From Geminicoccaceae bacterium (lineage in GTDB: Bacteria; Pseudomonadota; Alphaproteobacteria; Geminicoccales; Geminicoccaceae): a stretch of DNA of 64,000 nucleotides. Made by a program: the position numbers and the translations under genes. The notes beneath the pieces were generated by a model, which was given only the letters and a program-made list of their open reading frames with translations, had not been told where the DNA came from and did not search any database. Positions 45,685-54,407 of this stretch are shown here, in pieces; within the stretch, counting starts at the first letter, position 1, and each line of letters starts with the position of its first letter. The stretch lies in contig AP024683.1 in the NCBI GenBank assembly GCA_025999455.1, positions 3,164,451-3,228,450 on the forward strand, in the 5' to 3' direction.

Positions 45685-46737
45685 ATGGGCAAGAAGAAAG
45701 CCGTGGTCGTGGGCGGGGTCGGCGTGATCGGCCGCAACCTTCTGCTCTGGCTCGAGCGCAACACCGATTGGGAGCTCGTGGGTCTCTCGCGCCGGGCGCC
45801 CGACTTCCCGACCCGCGCCCGGTTCATCTCGGTCGATCTCCTGGACCGGACGGACGCGGAGGCGAAGCTCGCCGGCCTCGACGACGTCACGCACATCTTC
45901 TACGCGGCCTTCCAGCAAGCGCCGACCTGGGCCGGCCACGACGCCCCCAACCTCGCGCTCCTGCGCAACAGCGTCGAGCCGATCGCCGCCGCCTCGAAGG
46001 TCCTCGAACACGTCCACTTGGTCGAGGGTACCAAGATCTACGGCTCGCATCTCGGGCCTTTCAAGACGCCGGCCAAGGAGAGCGACCCGCCGCACATGCT
46101 GCCCAATTTCTACCACACGCAGGAGACCTGGCTGCGCCGGTTCCGCGCCGGCAAGCCCTGGTCGTTCTCGGTGCTCAGACCGCAGACTGTGTGCGGCTTC
46201 GCCGTCGGCAATCCCATGAATCTCGCGGTCGGGCTCGCGGTCTACGCCGCGATCTCGAAAGAGCTCGGGCTACCCTTGCGCTATCCGGGGACCGAAAAGG
46301 CCTTCCGCTCGCTCTACCAGGTGACCGACGCCGAGCTCTTGGCGGCCTGCATGCACTGGTGCGCCACGAGCCCGGCGGCGCGCGACGAAGTCTTCAACAT
46401 CACGAACACCGACTATTTCCGCTGGGAGAATCTCTGGCCACGGTTCGCGCGCTGCTTCGGCATGGAGCCGGGTGGTGTGCAGACCATCCGACTCGCCGAG
46501 TTCATGGCCGACAAAGGACCCCTTTGGGCCGAGATGCAGAAGAAATACGATCTCCTGCCGATCCCCTACGAGCAGCTCGTGGCGTGGCCGTTCGTCGATT
46601 ATTGCTTGACGCGCGACTACGACGTGATGACCGACACGATCAAGATCCGCAAGGCGGGCTTCCATCTCTGCGAGGACAGCGAAGAGATGTTCGCCCGCCT
46701 GTTCGCGGAATTCCGCCGGATGCGCGTGATCCCCTGA
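45685..46737 (+). CDS. Extended SDR, PRISE-type (progesterone 5beta-reductase/iridoid-synthase-like)
   Basis: An NAD(P)-dependent reductase of 350 residues. The nucleotide loop is VVGGVGVIGRNL. The active-site pattern is that of PRISE enzymes rather than YxxxK SDRs: EGTKIYGSHLGPF supplies the Lys, NFYHTQE the Tyr, and FNITNTDYFRWENLW is a close echo of the plant FNVSNGD-FKWKHFW block. PRISE enzymes reduce enones or enals at the 1,4 position. A GGGAGG site precedes the ATG. It is divergent from the PaiB-like gene. Confidence 0.88.
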   Translation: MGKKKAVVVGGVGVIGRNLLLWLERNTDWELVGLSRRAPDFPTRARFISVDLLDRTDAEAKLAGLDDVTHIFYAAFQQAPTWAGHDAPNLALLRNSVEPIAAASKVLEHVHLVEGTKIYGSHLGPFKTPAKESDPPHMLPNFYHTQETWLRRFRAGKPWSFSVLRPQTVCGFAVGNPMNLAVGLAVYAAISKELGLPLRYPGTEKAFRSLYQVTDAELLAACMHWCATSPAARDEVFNITNTDYFRWENLWPRFARCFGMEPGGVQTIRLAEFMADKGPLWAEMQKKYDLLPIPYEQLVAWPFVDYCLTRDYDVMTDTIKIRKAGFHLCEDSEEMFARLFAEFRRMRVIP

Positions 46738-46750
46738 GCGCGGGGAGGGC

Positions 46751-46769
46751 GGCGAGGCGGCACCTCGCC
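46751..46769. terminator. Hairpin in convergent gap
   Basis: A perfect 7-bp stem (GGCGAGG/CCTCGCC) with a CGGCA loop sits in the 51-bp gap between the PRISE gene (plus) and the SRPBCC gene (minus). It would serve as a terminator for either strand, though it has no T-run. Confidence 0.4.
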
Positions 46770-46788
46770 CGCCACTCGGGCCGCGCGC

Positions 46789-47217
46789 TCAGAGCATCTT
46801 CGCGACCGCCTCGAGGCCGGCCTCGTAGACGCCCTTGATCAGGTTCACCATGGCCTCGCGGTCGGCCGGCGCCGCCTCGAAGCGCGACCACCATTCGACG
46901 AAGGCGCGATCGCCCATCGTGACCGGTGTGACCCGCATCGTCGCCACGTAGTCGGTGATCGGCAGCGGCGAGCTCAGGATCGTGTAGACGCAGGTCCGCT
47001 TGAACTCGGAGAAGCCCAAGAGCCGCTCGCGGATCTCGCCGCCGTCCCGGAGCGTCAAGAGCCGCTCGGCGCCCACGAGATTGGCCGGCACGCCGTTCGT
47101 GATCACGCTCGATGCGAAGGCCGGGTGCCAGGAAGCGAGCCCGTCGAACGGGGCCACGATCGACCAGACCCGGGCGGCCGGCGCGCCCAGAACCGCGCTC
47201 ACGTAGACTTGCGGCAT
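46789..47217 (-). CDS. SRPBCC/polyketide-cyclase-like ligand-binding protein
   Basis: A 142-residue START/Bet v1-fold protein with VYVSAVLGAPAARVWSIVAPFDGLASWHPAF as the family start, a beta-rich centre (ERLLTLRDGGEIRERLL) and a long C-terminal helix (LIKGVYEAGLEAVAKML). It binds or transforms a small hydrophobic ligand. The SDR gene upstream ends 49 bp away on the same strand, and the two may form an operon. Confidence 0.85.
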   Translation of the reverse strand: MPQVYVSAVLGAPAARVWSIVAPFDGLASWHPAFASSVITNGVPANLVGAERLLTLRDGGEIRERLLGFSEFKRTCVYTILSSPLPITDYVATMRVTPVTMGDRAFVEWWSRFEAAPADREAMVNLIKGVYEAGLEAVAKML

Positions 47218-47266
47218 GACCTCTCCCCCTTCGCTTCCCCCTCGGCCGGTCGCAGCCGGCGCCCGC

Positions 47267-48025
47267 TCATTGCACGACCATGCCCCCGTCGACCAGGAGG
47301 ATCGTGCCGTGACAGAAGCTCGCCTCGTCGGAGGCGAGGAACAGGATCGCGTTCGCGATCTCTTCGGGCGTGCCGGCGCGGCCGATCAGCTGGCGCGCCG
47401 CGAGCCGCCGCCGCATGCCCTCGGGGTCGGGGCTGCCGGCGAGGACGCGCTCGTAATAGTCGGTCGCGACCGTGCCCGGTGCCACGGCGACGACCCGGAT
47501 ACCCTCCTTCGCGTGGTCGACCGCCATGGCACGGGTGAGGGCGGCGACCGCGCCTTTGGACGCGACGTAGGCGGCCCGTTCGGGAATGCCGATGAAGGAG
47601 GTGGTCGAGGCGACGTTGACGATCGTCCCGCCGCCTTGCCGGCGCATCACCGGGATCACCGCCTTCGAGCAGAGGAAAACGCCTTTGACGTTGGTCGCCA
47701 TCAAGGCGTCCCATTCGGCCTCGCTCGTCTCTTCGACCGTCCCGCGATGGCCGTAGCCCGCATTGTTGACCAGGACGTCGATACGGCCGAAGCGCTCCAG
47801 GGTGGCCGCCACCAGGGCCTCCACCTCCGCGGCCCGGGCGACGTCGCAAGCTCGGGCGAGGACGCAGTCGGCGGGCCCGGCGGCCGCAGCCGTCGCCTCG
47901 AGCGCCTCGCGATCGCGATCCGAGAGGACGACCCGCGCCCCTTCGGCCAGGAAACGGAGCGCGGTCGCTCGGCCGATGCCGCGCGCCGCACCCGTCACGA
48001 TCGCGACCTTGCCCGGCAACCGCAT
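47267..48025 (-). CDS. Classical short-chain dehydrogenase/reductase
   Basis: A 252-residue NAD(P)-dependent oxidoreductase of the FabG/BDH-like group. TGAARGIG nucleotide loop, NNAGYG, catalytic Ser in NVASTTS and YVASK active site are all present, with VDGGMV near the C-terminus. The ATG at 48025 was chosen over longer frames because the fold starts at KVAIVTG. It is divergent from the GST gene. Substrate unknown. Confidence 0.92.
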   Translation of the reverse strand: MRLPGKVAIVTGAARGIGRATALRFLAEGARVVLSDRDREALEATAAAAGPADCVLARACDVARAAEVEALVAATLERFGRIDVLVNNAGYGHRGTVEETSEAEWDALMATNVKGVFLCSKAVIPVMRRQGGGTIVNVASTTSFIGIPERAAYVASKGAVAALTRAMAVDHAKEGIRVVAVAPGTVATDYYERVLAGSPDPEGMRRRLAARQLIGRAGTPEEIANAILFLASDEASFCHGTILLVDGGMVVQ

Positions 48026-48168
48026 GCCGCCTCCCCGCCCGCTGGGCGCACCCTCCCACGCTCGACCCCCGCGCGACAAGCGAGGTCCCGGCGGGGCGGC
48101 CTTGCGTGCCGACGCGACGCGCTTATCGTGCGGCGCGGTCGAGCAGCGCTCGCCCTCGGAGGACGCCC

Positions 48169-48807
48169 ATGAGCTTCACGATCTTCGGGCCGGGCTACAG
48201 CACCTACGTGCGGACCGTGCGGATGGTCCTCGAGGAGAAAGGGGCGCCCTACGAGCTCGTCGAGGTCGATCTCCTGAAGGGTGAGCACCGCCAACCGGCG
48301 CACCTCGCCCGCAACCCCTTCGGCACCGTCCCGGCCTTCGACCACGACGGCTTCGGGCTCTACGAGAGCCGCGCGATCGCGACCTACCTGGATCGCATTC
48401 TCCCGGGCCCGAGGCTCACGCCGGCCGAGCCCAAGGCCGAGGCGCGGATGCTGCAGATCCAGGGGATCGTCGATTCCTACGCCTACGACGCGACGATCCG
48501 CACGATCTTCATCCAGCGCGCGCTCGTGGGTGCCCAGGGCGGGACGGTCGACGAGGCGGCGATCGCCGCGGCACGGCCCAAAGCCGAACTCGCGCTCGCC
48601 GAGATCGAGCGGCTGATGGGCGAAGGCCCCTGGCTCGTGGGCGCCGAGGTCACGCTCGCCGACCTCTGGCTCGCCCCGGTCCTGGCCTATTTCCGCATGG
48701 TGCCGGAGGGCCAGGCGGCGATGGCGGCCCGGCCCGGGCTCGCCGCCTGGTTCGAGCGGATCGCCGCCCGACCCTCGTTCGCGAAGACGATCCCGAAGCT
48801 CGGCTGA
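48169..48807 (+). CDS. Glutathione S-transferase
   Basis: A 212-residue cytosolic enzyme. The thioredoxin-like half has FGPGYSTYVRTVRMVLEEKG (likely Ser or Tyr catalytic residue), NPFGTVPAF and YESRAIATYLD. The helical half contains GPWLVGAEVTLADLWLAP. GGAGGA lies before the ATG. It uses glutathione made by the GshA in this window. It may be co-transcribed with hyuB-hyuA downstream (94-bp gap). Confidence 0.93.
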   Translation: MSFTIFGPGYSTYVRTVRMVLEEKGAPYELVEVDLLKGEHRQPAHLARNPFGTVPAFDHDGFGLYESRAIATYLDRILPGPRLTPAEPKAEARMLQIQGIVDSYAYDATIRTIFIQRALVGAQGGTVDEAAIAAARPKAELALAEIERLMGEGPWLVGAEVTLADLWLAPVLAYFRMVPEGQAAMAARPGLAAWFERIAARPSFAKTIPKLG

Positions 48808-48901
48808 AGCGCGCGATCCGCGCCCGGCCCTTCCGGCGGGCGAGCTTCCGCACTAAGCCCACGCGCGCGGCCGCCCGGGCCGCGCAGCGCGGAGCCCTGC
48901 C

Positions 48902-50563
48902 ATGCCCGTCGATCCGATCACCGTCTCGGTCGTCCAGCACCGGCTGCACGGGATCGTCGAGGAGATGGGCGAGGCGATGCTGCGCACCTCGTATTCCCAG
49001 ATCCTCAACTCCTCGCGCGATTTCTCGACCGCGCTCGCCGATCCGAAGGGCCGGCTCGTGGCCCAGGCCGAGCACGTGCCGATCCACGTGGGCGCGCTGC
49101 CCTTCGCGGTGCGCTCGGTCCAGGCGGCCTTCGAAGGCACGATCCGCCCGGGCGACGTGTTCCTCCTCAACGACCCCTACCGGGGCGGGAACCACCTCCC
49201 CGACCTCACCGCCTTCGTGCCGGTCTTCGCCGACGGCCGGCACCTCTTCTGGGCGATCAACCGCGCCCATCAATCCGACATCGGCGGGGCGACCCACGGC
49301 GCCTACAACCCGGCCGCCACCGAGATCTGGCAGGAGGGTATCCGGGTCCCGCCGCTGCGGCTCTACGACGGTGGGGTGTTGCGCGAGGACGTGCTCGACC
49401 TCCTGGCCCTCAACGTCCGGCACCCGCGCGACTTCAAAGGCGATCTCGCGGCGATGATCGGCTCGGCCCGGCTCGGCGCCCGGCGGCTCGAAGCCCTCCT
49501 CGAGGAGCTCGGGACCGAGCTGGCGCTCGAAGCGGTCGAGGCGGTGCTCGACGGTGCCGAACGGCGCGTGCGGGCGATCCTCGCGAGCTGGCCGGACGGG
49601 GTCTATCGCGGCGAGGCGGTGCTCGACGACGACGGGCACGGCCGCCGCGACGTCACGATCCGCGCCACGGTCACCAAGCGCGGCAGCGACCTCGAGGTCG
49701 ACCTCTCGGAAAGCGACCCGGAGTGCGAAGGTTTCGTCAATTCCTCCTACCCGAACAGCTATTCCGCCTGCGTGGTCGCCTTGGCATATCTGGTCGACGC
49801 CGACATCCCGAAGAACGACGGCGCCTTCCGCCCGCTCACGATGAAGGTCCGGGAAGGCACGGTCGTGCATCCGCGCGAAGGGCGGCCCGTGACCCTGTGC
49901 ACGAACCATTGCGGGCAGGAGATCATCGAGGCGATCGTCAAAGCCCTCGCCCCCGCTTGCCCCGAACGCGCGATGGCCGGCTGGGGCCGCCGCTTCCGGG
50001 TGGCGCTCAAGGGCACCGATCCCCGGAACGGCCGGCCCTTCTTGTGGCACCTCTTCCAGGCCCGACCGGGCGGTGGTGCTTCGGCGGCCGGCGACGGCTG
50101 GCCCGCGGCCGGCGAGTGGCAGGCGGCGGGCGGGATCAAGTTCGGCTCGCTCGAGGTCCACGAGGTCCGCTTCCCGCTCTTCTTCGCCCGCCACGAGCTG
50201 CGGCCGGGGAGCGGCGGGGACGGCGAGCACCGAGGCGGCCCCGGGGCGATCCTCGAGATGCGGATCGAGGTCGCCGAGCCCGCGGTCGCCAACACCGCGG
50301 GTGACGGTGTTCGCCACGGTGCGTGCGGGATCCTGGGTGGGCGGGACGGCGCGCCGCACGATTACCGGCTGCGCTCGGTCGACGGCACGGAGCGGATCTT
50401 GAAGACCAAAGAAGTCGGGATCGTCGTCCGGCCCGGCGACGTGCTCGTCGCCCGGTCGGGCGGCGGTGGCGGCTGGGGCGACCCGGCTCGGCGCTCGGCC
50501 GCGGCACGCGCGCGTGATCGGGCCGAGGGCTATGTCGAGGACGGCGCGGAGGCCGGCCGATGA
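48902..50563 (+). CDS. hyuB: Hydantoinase B / 5-oxoprolinase beta-type subunit
   Basis: ATP-dependent amidohydrolase subunit of 553 residues: DPITVSVVQHRLHGIVEEMG at the start, RDFSTALADPKGRLV, HVPIHVGALP, LNDPYRGGNHLPDLT and a C-terminal GGGGWGDP. With HyuA it opens five-membered cyclic amides (hydantoins, 5-oxoproline or related lactams) or acts in an acetone-carboxylase-like reaction. The stop overlaps hyuA by four bases (ATGA). The order B then A is normal. Confidence 0.93.
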   Translation: MPVDPITVSVVQHRLHGIVEEMGEAMLRTSYSQILNSSRDFSTALADPKGRLVAQAEHVPIHVGALPFAVRSVQAAFEGTIRPGDVFLLNDPYRGGNHLPDLTAFVPVFADGRHLFWAINRAHQSDIGGATHGAYNPAATEIWQEGIRVPPLRLYDGGVLREDVLDLLALNVRHPRDFKGDLAAMIGSARLGARRLEALLEELGTELALEAVEAVLDGAERRVRAILASWPDGVYRGEAVLDDDGHGRRDVTIRATVTKRGSDLEVDLSESDPECEGFVNSSYPNSYSACVVALAYLVDADIPKNDGAFRPLTMKVREGTVVHPREGRPVTLCTNHCGQEIIEAIVKALAPACPERAMAGWGRRFRVALKGTDPRNGRPFLWHLFQARPGGGASAAGDGWPAAGEWQAAGGIKFGSLEVHEVRFPLFFARHELRPGSGGDGEHRGGPGAILEMRIEVAEPAVANTAGDGVRHGACGILGGRDGAPHDYRLRSVDGTERILKTKEVGIVVRPGDVLVARSGGGGGWGDPARRSAAARARDRAEGYVEDGAEAGR

Positions 50564-52614
50564 TCCGGATCGGCATCGACGTCGGTGGCACCTTCACCGA
50601 TCTCGTGGCCGTGGACGCCACGGGCCGACTCCATCACGCCAAGTCGCCCTCGACCCCCCAGGACCAGTCGATCGGCGTGCTCGAAGGCCTCTCCCGGCTC
50701 GCCGAGGCGATCGGCCTCGACCGCGGGACGCTCCTCGCCCGCACCGAACGGATCGTCCACGGCACCACCGTCGCGACGAACGCCCTGCTCGAGCGAAAGG
50801 GGGCCAAAGTCGGCCTGCTCACGACCGAGGGCCACCGCGACGTCCTCGAGATGCGCGAGGGGCTCAAGGACGACCGCTACGATCTCCGCCAGCCGCCGCC
50901 CGAGCCGCTCGTCCCGCGCCGGCTCCGGCTCGGCGTGCGCGAGCGGATCCGTGCCGACGGGCGGGTCGAGGTGCCGCTCGACGAAGCCTCGCTCGAGCGG
51001 GCGATCGACCGGTTGCGCGAGGAAAGGGTCGAATCGGTCGCCGTCTGCTACCTGCACGCCTGGCGCGATCCCACCCACGAGCGTGCGACCCGGGCGGCGC
51101 TCGAGCGCCTCCTGCCCGGCGTCCCGGTCTCGCTGTCGAGCGAGGTCCTGCCGCAGATCAAGGAGTTCGAGCGGCTCTCGACGACCGTCGTCAACGCCTA
51201 CGTCCAGCCGGCACTCGCCCGCTATCTCGGCAGGCTCGAGGAGCGGCTGCGCGCCGCCGGTTACGGCGGCCCCGTGCTCGTCATGACGAGCCACGGCGGG
51301 GTCGCGACGATCGAGGAGATCGTGCGGCTCGCCGCCGGTGCCGTGCTGTCGGGGCCGGCCGGGGGGATCGCCGCGGCCCAGCAGGTGGCGCGGGTCCTGG
51401 ATCTCCCCGATCTCGTGCCCTTCGACATGGGCGGCACCTCGACCGACATCGCGCTCGTGCGCGGCGGGCGGGCGAGCATCGCCGCCGACCGGCGGCTCGC
51501 GGGCCAGCGCATCGCCCTGTCGAGCCTCGACATCGTGAGCATCGGCGCGGGCGGCGGCTCGATCGCCCGGGTCGACGAAGGCGGCATCCTCCAGGTCGGG
51601 CCGGAGAGCGCCGGCGCCGATCCGGGCCCCGCCTGCTACGGACGCGGCGGCGTGCAGGCGACCGTCACGGATGCCGACCTGCTCCTGGGCTATCTCGACG
51701 CCGAGCGGTTCGCGGGCGGCCGGATGCGGCTCGACCGGGCCGCGGCCGAGCGCGCGGTCGGCCGGATCGCCGAGGCGTTGCGCTGCGATCTCGCCACCGC
51801 CGCCGCCGGTATCCAGCGCGTCATCGACACCAAGATGGCCGAGGGTGTTCGGCTCGTGTCGGTCCGCCGCGGCGTCGATCCGCGCGGCTTCGCACTCCTG
51901 GCCTTCGGCGGAGCGGCCGGGCTGCACGTGAGCGCCGTGGCCCGCCAGCTCGGCATGAGCCGGATCGTCGTGCCGCGGCTCGCTTCCGTGCTCTCGGCCT
52001 ACGGCATGCTCGCGTCCGACCTCCGGATCGAGCTCGCCCGCTCGCACGTCGCCGAGGCGCACGCGCTCGACGCGCGCGAGCTGCGCGAGCTGTTCGCCGA
52101 GCTCGAGCAGGAAGGCCGCGCCCGGCTCGTCGCCGCGGGGTTCGCGGGGCCGGTGCGGATCCACCGGACCGCCGACATGCGCTACGGCGAGCAGATCTTC
52201 GAGATCCCGGTCGACCTCGACCCGATCCCCTGGGAGACCCCCGACCTCCTCGAGCGGATCGCAGCGGCCTTCCACCGCCGCCACGAAGAGCTCTACACCT
52301 ACAGCCTGCCCGACCGGGCGCCCGTGCTCGTCAACGTCCGGGTCGCGGTGGTGGGCGAGCTCGAGGCCCCGCCCGAGGAGCCGGCGCGACCGGCCGGCCC
52401 GCCCGCGCCACCCGTGGCCGAACGGTCGATCTTCATCGAGGGCTGGCGTACGGTCCCGGTCTTCGACATGGAACGGCTCGCCCCCGATCAACAAATCGAG
52501 GGGCCGGCGCTCGTCGAATCGACGACGACGACCGTGCTGTTGCGCCCCGGCGACCGGGCGGTCGTCACGGCACAGGGGTGGCTGCGGATCGAGGTCGAGC
52601 GGGCCGGAGCTTGA
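50560..52614 (+). CDS. hyuA: Hydantoinase A / 5-oxoprolinase alpha-type subunit
   Basis: ATP-binding partner of HyuB, 684 residues. The ASKHA-type phosphate loop is IGIDVGGTFTDLVAVD; VHGTTVATNALLERKG, MTSHGGVATIEE, SGPAGG, DMGGTSTD, GAGGGSIA and GPACYGRGG are all in family positions. The pair is cytosolic. The presence of GshA and a GST nearby makes 5-oxoproline recycling from glutathione a possible role, but this is inference from position. Confidence 0.94.
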   Translation: MIRIGIDVGGTFTDLVAVDATGRLHHAKSPSTPQDQSIGVLEGLSRLAEAIGLDRGTLLARTERIVHGTTVATNALLERKGAKVGLLTTEGHRDVLEMREGLKDDRYDLRQPPPEPLVPRRLRLGVRERIRADGRVEVPLDEASLERAIDRLREERVESVAVCYLHAWRDPTHERATRAALERLLPGVPVSLSSEVLPQIKEFERLSTTVVNAYVQPALARYLGRLEERLRAAGYGGPVLVMTSHGGVATIEEIVRLAAGAVLSGPAGGIAAAQQVARVLDLPDLVPFDMGGTSTDIALVRGGRASIAADRRLAGQRIALSSLDIVSIGAGGGSIARVDEGGILQVGPESAGADPGPACYGRGGVQATVTDADLLLGYLDAERFAGGRMRLDRAAAERAVGRIAEALRCDLATAAAGIQRVIDTKMAEGVRLVSVRRGVDPRGFALLAFGGAAGLHVSAVARQLGMSRIVVPRLASVLSAYGMLASDLRIELARSHVAEAHALDARELRELFAELEQEGRARLVAAGFAGPVRIHRTADMRYGEQIFEIPVDLDPIPWETPDLLERIAAAFHRRHEELYTYSLPDRAPVLVNVRVAVVGELEAPPEEPARPAGPPAPPVAERSIFIEGWRTVPVFDMERLAPDQQIEGPALVESTTTTVLLRPGDRAVVTAQGWLRIEVERAGA

Positions 52615-52638
52615 GCCGGCCGCGCCGCGCGAGCCCGA

Positions 52639-53505
52639 TCAGAGGTCGAGCGGCACGCGGCGCAGCGCCCGGAGCCGAGCGGGCACGTCCGCCGGTCGTT
52701 TCGGGACTTCCGGCATGGCCGGCAGATCCTGGGGCACCGGCTCGTAGGGGATCAGGCTCAACAGGTGGCGGATGAGGGCGAGCCGACCGCGCCGCTGGTC
52801 GTCGAAGTCGACGAGGTACCAGGGCGCGAACTCGGTGTCGGTGGCATCCAGCATGCGCTGATAGGCTTTCGTGTACTCCCAGTACCGCCGCACGGCTTCG
52901 ACGTCCATCGGGCTCAATTTCCAATGTTTGATGGGATCGGTGAGCCGGGAGCGGAAACGCTCGAGCTGGACGTCTTGGCTGACTTCGAGGAAATATTTGA
53001 TGAGTCGGATGCCGGACTCGACGATCTGCCGTTCGAAGAAGGGTGTGACCTCGAGGAACCGTTCGGTCTCCTCGGCCGTGCAGAAGCCCATCACCGGCTC
53101 CACACCGGCCCGGTTGTACCAGGACCGGTCGAACAGCACGATCTCCCCGGCAGCCGGGAAGTGGGCGATGTAGCGCTGCATGTAGAGCTGGGTGCGCTCG
53201 CGGTCGGACGGTTTCGGCAGAGCCACGTGCTTGAACACCCGCGGGCTCGTCCGCTGGGTGATCCGCGCGATCACCCCACCCTTCCCGGCGGTGTCGCGAC
53301 CCTCGAAGACGACGACGATCTTGGCGCCGGTCGCGACCGTCCATTCCTGCAGGCGGACGAGCTCGACCTGGAGCTTTTCGAGCTCCTTCTCGAAGGCCTT
53401 GCGCTTCATTTTCGGCGGTCGGACGTCCACCGCGTCGAGCCGGTCCGGGTCGAGGTCGGCGCGCGCGCCGTCGACCGGTTCGGCCTCCTTTTTCTTCTTC
53501 GCCAC
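52639..53505 (-). CDS. ppk2: Polyphosphate kinase 2 (PPK2 family)
   Basis: Transfers phosphate between polyphosphate and nucleotides. In 288 residues it has Walker A GRDTAGKGG (about 69-77), Walker B FDRSWYNRAGVEPVMGF and the lid segment SRLTDPIKHWKLSPMD; single-domain length fits class I PPK2, which mainly make NDP or NTP from polyP. The GTG at 53505 follows GGGAGG. It lies 49 bp after tonB on the same strand and may be read through from the riboswitch-controlled operon. Confidence 0.94.
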   Translation of the reverse strand: MAKKKKEAEPVDGARADLDPDRLDAVDVRPPKMKRKAFEKELEKLQVELVRLQEWTVATGAKIVVVFEGRDTAGKGGVIARITQRTSPRVFKHVALPKPSDRERTQLYMQRYIAHFPAAGEIVLFDRSWYNRAGVEPVMGFCTAEETERFLEVTPFFERQIVESGIRLIKYFLEVSQDVQLERFRSRLTDPIKHWKLSPMDVEAVRRYWEYTKAYQRMLDATDTEFAPWYLVDFDDQRRGRLALIRHLLSLIPYEPVPQDLPAMPEVPKRPADVPARLRALRRVPLDL

Positions 53506-53554
53506 CTTCGCCTCCCGGAGCGTATCCGGGATCGACGCTATCGGTGCGGCCCGG

Positions 53555-54403
53555 TCACCGCAACGCGGCCCGCTCGGGCTCCAGGAGGCGGAAGGTGATC
53601 GGCACGGTGACGACCCCGGGGACCGGCTCGCCACCGCGCCGGGCCGGGCGGAATCGCCAGCGACGCACCGCCTCGAGCGCCGCCTCGTCGAGCAGGGCCG
53701 AGCCGCTCGAGCGGGCGAGGGCCACCTGCTCGGCCAGGCCCGACGCACTCACCTTGACCTCGAGCGTGACCGTTCCCTCGATGCCGCGCCGGCGCGCGAC
53801 CGTCGGGTAGCGCGGCAAGGGATTGTCGGCCGAGCCCGGCGCGAAACCCGGCGGCTCACCTCCGCCCTCGGCACCCGCGGCCGACCCACCTCGCCCCGAG
53901 CCGAGGTCGGTACCCGTCTCGTCCCCGCGATCCGCCCGAGACCCGGCCGGGCCGGCCCGCGCCTCTCGGGTCCTGGTCGGCAGAGCCACGACCCTGTCGG
54001 GCTCGGTGCGCTCGGCCACCGTTCGAGCGGGTCGGTCCCGCGCCGGCTTCGCCGGCTTCGGCGCGGCCCGCTCGACCGCGAGCTCGCGCGGCGACGGCGA
54101 CGGCGTGGGCTCCGCGGGAGAAGGGGCCGGGTCGGGCGCCCGCGGAGGCGCCATCTCGACCTCGGTCCCGCCTTCTCCGGCGGGCGGCTTCGGCTCCGCT
54201 CCCCCTTCCCCGGCGCCGCCGACGGGCTCGCTCACGAGCTCGACGAGGAGCGCCGGCGCCGGCACGGGCGGGCTCGCCGCGGGCGCGAGCAGCACGGCCG
54301 CCAGCACCGCGCCGTGCCCGAGGAGCGAGCCGCCGATCGCGAGGAGCACTCGGCCGACCGGCGGCCGCGGCGGCGGGGGAGGTCGCGGCCGCCCCGCCCG
54401 CAT
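53555..54403 (-). CDS. tonB: TonB-family energy transducer
   Basis: Couples the inner-membrane proton gradient to outer-membrane receptors. The 282-residue protein has one N-terminal membrane helix (about 20-45, LLAIGGSLLGHGAVLAAVLL), a long Pro/Glu/Ala-rich periplasmic spacer, and a C-terminal TonB domain (YPTVARRRGIEGTVTLEVKV, AALEAVRRWRFRPA). It begins four bases after the btuB stop, so it is a dedicated partner made with the receptor. exbB and exbD are not in the window. Confidence 0.93.
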   Translation of the reverse strand: MRAGRPRPPPPPRPPVGRVLLAIGGSLLGHGAVLAAVLLAPAASPPVPAPALLVELVSEPVGGAGEGGAEPKPPAGEGGTEVEMAPPRAPDPAPSPAEPTPSPSPRELAVERAAPKPAKPARDRPARTVAERTEPDRVVALPTRTREARAGPAGSRADRGDETGTDLGSGRGGSAAGAEGGGEPPGFAPGSADNPLPRYPTVARRRGIEGTVTLEVKVSASGLAEQVALARSSGSALLDEAALEAVRRWRFRPARRGGEPVPGVVTVPITFRLLEPERAALR

Positions 54404-54407
54404 CCGC

